Source of the DNA: an uncultured Collinsella sp.
GTDB lineage: Bacteria; Actinomycetota; Coriobacteriia; Coriobacteriales; Coriobacteriaceae
Assembly (NCBI GenBank): GCA_900757615.1
Contig: CAAEON010000013.1
Span: forward strand, 1-9,542
Reading direction: 5' to 3'
Length of the DNA: 9,542 bases
The position numbers were made by a program, and so were the translations under genes. Shown here piece by piece: positions 6,252 to 9,542 of the stretch. The notes beneath the pieces are model-generated. The model was not told the DNA's origin. It saw nothing but the letters and a program-made list of their open reading frames with translations, and did not search any database. Position 1 is the stretch's first letter. Every line of letters begins with the position of its first letter.

Positions 6252-6265
6252 CGAACAGCTGTTCG
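6252..6265 (+). promoter_or_regulatory. LexA (SOS) box upstream of the GyrI-like gene
   Basis: CGAACAGCTGTTCG is a perfect 14-base palindrome. It matches the CGAAC-N4-GTTCG form of LexA/DinR boxes in Bacillus and Actinobacteria at every fixed position. It ends 9 bases before a TATGAT hexamer, so it covers the expected -35 region, the right place for LexA to block transcription. The GyrI-like gene starts 56 bases downstream. The ATPase gene on the other side starts over 200 bases away, so the GyrI-like gene is the likely target. Confidence 0.75.
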
Positions 6266-6274
6266 TTTCTATGA

Positions 6275-6280
6275 TATGAT
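6275..6280 (+). promoter_or_regulatory. Probable -10 box of the GyrI-like gene
   Basis: TATGAT matches the sigma-70 -10 consensus at 5 of 6 positions; an overlapping TATGAT also begins at 6270. The -35 region coincides with the LexA box and has no good consensus of its own. Transcription from here would give a leader of about 35 bases before the ATG at 6322, which has AAAGG 8 bases upstream. Confidence 0.5.
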
Positions 6281-6321
6281 TCCGCTATCTAAGCAGGCCA
6301 ATACGCAGAAAGGCGGCCAAC

Positions 6322-6960
6322 ATGGCGTTCGACTTTAAGAAGGAATGCAAGGAGCTCTACAAACCTGCAAGCAAGCCGAGTATCGTAACTGTCCCGCCTA
6401 TGAGCTACGTTGCCGTTCGCGGCAAGGGCGACCCAAATACCGAAGGTGGCGAGTATCAAAACGCCCTGCCGCTGCTTTACGGAATCGCCTATACCGTCAA
6501 GATGTCGAAGAAAGGCTCAAGGAGTATCGAGGGCTATTTCGACTTTGTGGTACCGCCGCTCGAGGGTTTCTGGTGGCAAGACTCCCCGAGCGACGACATC
6601 GATTATGCACGCAAGGACGATTTCAACTTTATCTCGTGCATCCGCCTGCCCGATTTCGTCACCCGAGATGACTTCGACTGGGCAGTCGCGGAAGCCACGG
6701 CCAAAAAGAAACTGGACTTTTCCGCCGTCGAGCTGCTTAAAGTTGACGAGGGTCTCTGCGTTCAATGCATGCATACCGGACCCTACGACAGCGAGCCGGC
6801 GACCGTAAACGCTATGCATGAATACACGACCGAACAGGGCTATGTCCCCGACCTCTCAGACACCCGTTTACATCACGAAATCTATCTCTCCGATCCACGC
6901 AAATGTGCACCGGAGAAACTTAAGACTGTGGTTCGTCATCCTATCAAGCGCGCTGAATAG
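6322..6960 (+). CDS. GyrI-like domain protein (212 aa), candidate genotoxin hydrolase
   Basis: The protein fits the stand-alone GyrI-like (COG4832-type) family: a soluble cytoplasmic small-molecule-binding fold without a DNA-binding domain. Family marks are MAFDFKKECKELYKP (1-15), LLYGIAYTVKMSKKG (51-65), VVPPLEGFWW (76-85), the MHTGPYDSEP block (150-159) and HHEIYLSDPRK (184-194). Aromatic residues at the ligand pocket (W84, W85, Y188) and E186 are present. Published work found that several GyrI-like proteins hydrolyse cyclopropane-bearing DNA alkylators, and E. coli GyrI (SbmC) is an SOS-induced gyrase modulator. The start at 6322 has AAAGG 8 bases upstream. A LexA box in its promoter suggests induction by DNA damage. 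It appears monocistronic; a hairpin with T7 follows at 7074-7117. Activity on any toxin is inferred, not shown. Confidence 0.88.
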   Translation: MAFDFKKECKELYKPASKPSIVTVPPMSYVAVRGKGDPNTEGGEYQNALPLLYGIAYTVKMSKKGSRSIEGYFDFVVPPLEGFWWQDSPSDDIDYARKDDFNFISCIRLPDFVTRDDFDWAVAEATAKKKLDFSAVELLKVDEGLCVQCMHTGPYDSEPATVNAMHEYTTEQGYVPDLSDTRLHHEIYLSDPRKCAPEKLKTVVRHPIKRAE

Positions 6961-7033
6961 CGTGGAGCGTCATTTCACACGTTAGGTTTTAAGCCAGCCA
7001 ACCAGCCGCCTCCTAGGCCGTCCGGTAATTATC

Positions 7034-7060
7034 TTGACGCAGCCCGTCGCATCTTATAAG
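7034..7060 (+). promoter_or_regulatory. Probable promoter of the CLC gene
   Basis: TTGACG (7034-7039) and TATAAG (7055-7060) lie 15 bases apart, a little short. Taking TCTTGA at 7032 as the -35 gives 17. Both hexamers sit after the GyrI-like stop at 6960 and upstream of the hairpin at 7074, so RNA made here would begin just before that hairpin. No other promoter is evident between the hairpin and the CLC gene. Confidence 0.45.
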
Positions 7061-7073
7061 TTTGTTTTGCTAA

Positions 7074-7117
7074 AGCTGGAAAGCCTCTCAACGATGCGCA
7101 ACTCCAGCTCTTTTTTT
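7074..7117 (+). terminator. Intrinsic terminator or attenuator in the CLC leader
   Basis: AGCTGGA (7074-7080) pairs perfectly with TCCAGCT (7103-7109), followed by C and seven T (7111-7117). The 22-base loop is long for a plain terminator. It lies 114 bases after the GyrI-like stop and only 28 bases before the CLC ATG. It may terminate the GyrI-like transcript, or act as an attenuator for the CLC gene if the promoter at 7034 is used. Confidence 0.55.
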
Positions 7118-7145
7118 ATCAAAAGAGCAAGTGTCGGAAAGCAAA

Positions 7146-8381
7146 ATGTCAGAAAGCAGCGCTTCGAGCAGAATCAAACGCCTGGTCAACACCTATAGCG
7201 GCCTCGTGCTCATGGGTGCCGTCGGAATCCCTATTGGCATCATCGTCGGCGCAATTTGTGCCCTCTTTGGTCGCGTGCTCCTGGCAATCGGCGCCTTCCG
7301 CGACGAGCACATCACCCTGCTCCTTCCCTTCCTCGCCCTCATAGGCTTGGCCATCGTATTTGCCTACCGCACCTGGGGCAAAGGCACCGATCGGGGCATG
7401 AGCTTAGTATTCGACGTAGGTCACGGACGCGAGGACGCCATCTCCCCGCGTTTGGTGCCGCTCATTATGCTGAGCACGTGGGGGACGCATCTCTTTGGCG
7501 GTAGTGCGGGACGCGAGGGCGTAGCAGTGCAGATCGGCGCCACCGTCTCACATTGGATCGGCCGACGCCTACCTTTCCGAGACCCCGGCAACACGTTTTT
7601 GCTTATCGGCATGGCTGCCGGCTTTGCCGGACTCTTTCGAACGCCTCTTGCTGCCACGGTCTTTGCTATCGAAGTACTGGTCGCAGGACGCATGGAATAC
7701 CGCGCGCTGTTTCCCGCGCTTACAGCCTCGCTCGCCGCAAGTATGACCTCCGGTGCCCTGAGACTCGAGAAGTTCGAGGTCGCCGTTACCGCCTCGTATG
7801 CGCTCGACCTCCCCGGTCTTGGACGGCTTGCGGTGTTGGGCATCGCGTTTGGCATGGTAGGCGGCGCCTTTGCCTGGTGCCTTGCCCACGCCAAGACCCT
7901 TGCGGCGCGGCTACTCCCCAACGCCTATGCGCGCATCGCCGTCATGGGCATCGCGCTATCGGCGATTCTGTTTGCACTATGGCAGGGTCGATACTGCGGT
8001 CTTGGCACCAACCTGATATCGGCGGCGCTCGACGGTGACGGCAAGGTCGCCATCATGCCTTGGGACTGGGCGCTCAAATTTGCGCTCACCATTGCCACGC
8101 TTGCCGCAGGATATCAAGGTGGTGAGGTGACGCCGCTGTTCTCCATCGGAGCCAGCCTGGGTGTCGTACTCGCCGGGATTCTCGGCATGTCCGTTGAGCT
8201 CTGCGCCGCACTGGGCTACGCCGCCGTCTTTGGCAGCGCCACCAATACACTGCTCGCACCCATCCTCATTGGCTGCGAGGTCTTCGGTTTCGGTAATCTG
8301 CCGGCGTTCTTCATCGTCTGCGTTGTGGCTTATCTGTTCAACATGGACAAATCGATCTACACCCTGCAGGAGCGGGCGTAG
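7146..8381 (+). CDS. CLC-family fluoride/proton antiporter (CLC-F type, 411 aa)
   Basis: This integral membrane protein of the CLC fold most likely exports fluoride in exchange for protons. Hydrophobic helices run through nearly the whole length, and there is no C-terminal CBS domain. Key motifs, numbered from the ATG at 7146, are GSAGREGVAVQIG with gating E124, and YQGGEVTPLFSIGASLG with E327, V328 and T329. The chloride-type GSGIP serine is replaced by M85 in DRGMS, and Y405 lies near the end. This pattern agrees with the CLC-F antiporter of Enterococcus casseliflavus as I recall it (M79, E118, E318, V319, T320, Y396). The M-to-E spacing of 39 is identical, and the later residues keep a constant offset. 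Such proteins are often annotated simply as chloride channels (EriC). GGAAAG 5 bases upstream supports the ATG; an in-frame GTG at 7131 is the alternative. No fluoride riboswitch is recognisable in the leader. Confidence 0.9.
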   Translation: MSESSASSRIKRLVNTYSGLVLMGAVGIPIGIIVGAICALFGRVLLAIGAFRDEHITLLLPFLALIGLAIVFAYRTWGKGTDRGMSLVFDVGHGREDAISPRLVPLIMLSTWGTHLFGGSAGREGVAVQIGATVSHWIGRRLPFRDPGNTFLLIGMAAGFAGLFRTPLAATVFAIEVLVAGRMEYRALFPALTASLAASMTSGALRLEKFEVAVTASYALDLPGLGRLAVLGIAFGMVGGAFAWCLAHAKTLAARLLPNAYARIAVMGIALSAILFALWQGRYCGLGTNLISAALDGDGKVAIMPWDWALKFALTIATLAAGYQGGEVTPLFSIGASLGVVLAGILGMSVELCAALGYAAVFGSATNTLLAPILIGCEVFGFGNLPAFFIVCVVAYLFNMDKSIYTLQERA

Positions 8382-8405
8382 ATCGATGTCCAGGCAGGTG
8401 GTCTC

Positions 8406-8485
8406 AACCGGAAACGGCGTCCCACTCTGAGGTTGTATTCCGGGACACGGTTTCCGCTTGGAACGCCATTCGAAAAGCGCGTCCC
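8406..8485. repeat. Pair of related hairpins between convergent genes
   Basis: CGGAAACGGCGTCCC (8409-8423) and GGGACACGGTTTCCG (8442-8456) pair at 13 of 15 positions around an 18-base loop. A second hairpin follows, GGAACGC (8460-8466) with GCGTCCC (8479-8485). In addition 8471-8490 repeats 8409-8428 directly at 15 of 20 positions, so the same motif occurs twice forward and once inverted. It lies between the CLC stop and the methyltransferase stop, where both transcripts end. No T-tract is present, so any termination would not be of the classic intrinsic kind. Confidence 0.5.
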
Positions 8486-8525
8486 GTTCTTTCACGGCGT
8501 CTTGGCTATGCAAAGTGTCCTGGCG

Positions 8526-9104
8526 TTATTCCTCGTACGCGCCCTCAAGCCGAAGCAGCCACTCCTTGCGGTCAAGGCCGCCGGCATATCCGTTGAGCGA
8601 CCCGTCGGCCGCCACCACGCGATGGCACGGCACGATAATCGAAATGGGATTACGCGCGACCGCGGCCCCCACGGCACGCGGGGACACAACGGGAGCCTCG
8701 TTTCCCGGCACACGATGCCGAGCCGCGATACGCTGGGCGATCTCACCATACGCAGCGACCTCGCCACGCGGGATAGAAAGCAGCTCAAACCAAACTTCGC
8801 GCTGAAACGCCGTACCAATCATATGCAACGGCGGCGTAAACCGAGGCTCCTGCCCCGCAAAATACGCATTCAGCCAAGCCCATGAACGCTCAAGCACCGA
8901 AGAAGCCGCGCCATTTGCCGGACTCACCGACAACATCCCACCGGTACCAGAAACCGCATCGGCACCTACGACATACTCCGCATCCTCTTTGAGCAGCGTA
9001 GAGCCAAAGTGCTCCTGCCCCTCAAACCAAAGCCCCGTCAAACCGCGGCCATCAGCGGCAAGCAAGATTTCGCCCAAAGGCGAGGCAAATGTCGTCGTGA
9101 CCAC
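8526..9104 (-). CDS. ogt: Methylated-DNA--protein-cysteine methyltransferase (192 aa)
   Basis: This suicide DNA-repair enzyme moves alkyl groups from O6-alkylguanine (and O4-alkylthymine) to its own cysteine. The weakly conserved N-terminal half (1-95) begins VTTTFASPLGEILLAAD. The C-terminal transferase domain (96-192) has GTAFQREVWFELLSIPRGEV, the recognition helix SPRAVGAAVARNP with the arginine finger R143 and hinge N152, and the active site IIVPCHRVV with C160. It closes with LNGYAGGLDRKEWLL. The layout fits Ogt rather than Ada, as no regulatory domain is fused. Residues 129-140 form a longer loop than in many homologues. The GTG start at 9104 is chosen because AAAGGAG lies 6 bases upstream and the N-terminus matches the family. 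The gene is monocistronic and converges on the CLC gene. No LexA box is visible upstream. Confidence 0.95.
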   Translation of the reverse strand: MVTTTFASPLGEILLAADGRGLTGLWFEGQEHFGSTLLKEDAEYVVGADAVSGTGGMLSVSPANGAASSVLERSWAWLNAYFAGQEPRFTPPLHMIGTAFQREVWFELLSIPRGEVAAYGEIAQRIAARHRVPGNEAPVVSPRAVGAAVARNPISIIVPCHRVVAADGSLNGYAGGLDRKEWLLRLEGAYEE

Positions 9105-9128
9105 CAGCGGCTCCTTTCAAAACTCCGC

Positions 9129-9156
9129 AACATAATACCGCGAACTGTGCAGACAA
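9129..9156 (-). promoter_or_regulatory. ogt: Probable promoter of ogt
   Basis: On the minus strand TTGTCT (9156-9151) and TATGTT (9134-9129) are spaced by 16 bases; an alternative -10, TATTAT, overlaps at 9137-9132. Transcription would start near 9122, giving a leader of about 18 bases that holds the AAAGGAG ribosome site. Confidence 0.4.
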
Positions 9157-9270
9157 CCCCCGCAGATACGTCCAGGCGGGCTCGCAATTACTTCAGCGAG
9201 GCTGTTTTTCCCAATCAAGCGAAGAAGACGCGGGGCTTCGACGCCAGGGCGGTACCCCCGCCAGCTGAGC
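9157..9270. other. Upstream gap, no gene seen
   Basis: This stretch between the ogt promoter and the next repeat shows no supported gene. CTCGC (9181-9185) can pair with GCGAG (9196-9200), with T5 at 9205-9209, a weak plus-strand terminator shape with no plus-strand gene to serve. GGCGG (9248-9252) pairs with CCGCC (9258-9262). Neither is convincing alone. Confidence 0.3.
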
Positions 9271-9443
9271 TCTAATACTTTTCCCGAGAAGTGAACGAGT
9301 GAAAACGAAGTCCCGGAGCATCCACACCTTTAGACCGCAAAACCGCAGGATTCGCGCTGCAAAACCGCAGGAAATAGCGGTCAAAATATGCCAATGCTTC
9401 GGGGGTCCAAATAAGGTCGTTCACTTCACGGGAAAGTATTAGA
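9271..9443. repeat. 173-base inverted-repeat element with 27-28-base ends
   Basis: The left end (9271-9298) and the reverse complement of the right end (9417-9443) share TCTAATACTTT, TCCCG and AAGTGAACGA. They differ only by small indels near the middle. The inner 118 bases contain a 14-base direct repeat GCAAAACCGCAGGA (9337-9350 and 9359-9372) framed by GACCGC (9333-9338) and GCGGTC (9377-9382). No clear target-site duplication is visible outside the ends. An 84-codon minus-strand frame crosses it, but I consider this a by-product. The form resembles a miniature inverted-repeat element. Confidence 0.65.
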
Positions 9444-9471
9444 CCTCGATTCGCACCAAGCCCAAAGTCAC

Positions 9472-9542
9472 CCCAGGCAGCAGGCGCGAAGCGCCGCCGC
9501 TGCCGGCCGCGCCCCACAGTCCCCAAAGGCGGCAGGCGCGAA
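9472..9542. repeat. Degenerate 52-base tandem repeat with strong hairpin, cut by window end
   Basis: CAGGCGCGAA occurs at 9481-9490 and again at 9533-9542, each preceded by CCCCA and a G/C-rich stretch, a period of 52 bases. Between them GGCAGC-A-GGCGC (9476-9487) folds back on GCGCC and GCTGCC (9491-9504) with loop GAA. More units may lie beyond the window. On the minus strand both units spell FAPAA(F/W)GD in different frames, so a coding repeat is not supported here. Confidence 0.45.

Noticed and set aside
6961..7130. Fluoride riboswitch before the CLC gene
   Set aside because: The conserved GATGG and closing GCTGATGA/CTCC parts with the right order and spacing were not found by eye; only a terminator-like hairpin is supported.
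7094..7198. Small upstream reading frame overlapping the CLC start
   Set aside because: The ATG at 7094 has no ribosome site, and the frame crosses the terminator T-tract and the CLC start out of frame.
9181..9209. Plus-strand intrinsic terminator upstream of ogt
   Set aside because: The stem has only 5 pairs before a mismatch, and there is no plus-strand gene upstream for it to end.
9211..9282. tRNA-like segment on the minus strand (AGCTCAGCTGG and GTCGAAGCCCC)
   Set aside because: No acceptor stem or anticodon arm of proper geometry can be drawn; the resemblance is limited to D-arm-like and T-arm-like pieces.
9272..9526. 84-codon minus-strand frame ending GLRFHSFTSREKY
   Set aside because: Both ends fall in the inverted-repeat element and the tandem repeat; the start lies in repeat DNA without a ribosome site, so it is probably repeat-derived.
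9472..9542. CRISPR array
   Set aside because: Only two imperfect units are present, with no constant spacer length to test and no cas genes; the units are G+C-rich and degenerate.

Overview
The window looks like chromosomal DNA from a gut Actinobacterium of the Coriobacteriia, most likely Collinsella or a close relative. I infer this from the fairly high G+C, the protein families present, and the many short palindromic repeats between genes. No database was consulted, so the placement is an inference.

Layout from left to right. Bases 1-39 hold the last 12 codons of a plus-strand gene. A repeat with a strong hairpin (101-230) follows, and then a small minus-strand hypothetical gene (253-573). 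Next comes a 447-base gap (574-1020) with an operator-like inverted repeat and two palindromic elements. A minus-strand XRE regulator with a membrane domain occupies 1021-1941. The gap 1942-2577 is packed with hairpins and contains a second copy of the first repeat. A minus-strand ABC exporter operon follows: ATPase at 5349-6050, then a two-module FtsX permease at 2578-5343. From a divergent intergenic region two plus-strand genes run rightward: a GyrI-like protein (6322-6960) behind a perfect LexA-type box, and a CLC channel-family protein (7146-8381) with the residue signature of fluoride/proton antiporters. A minus-strand methylguanine-DNA methyltransferase gene (8526-9104) converges on the CLC gene. 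The last 438 bases carry no convincing gene but hold a 173-base inverted-repeat element and a degenerate tandem repeat.

Functionally, the right half reads as a chemical-stress neighbourhood: a probable SOS-controlled GyrI-like protein (a family with reported cyclopropane-genotoxin hydrolases), a probable fluoride exporter, and an alkylation-repair enzyme. These genes do not form one operon, so the theme rests on proximity.

The left half is notable for its intergenic DNA. At least five kinds of palindromic element occur. The best supported is a 130-base repeat found just downstream of two unrelated minus-strand genes; three of its four stem substitutions keep base pairing only in minus-strand RNA, which suggests a mobile or duplicated terminator cassette.
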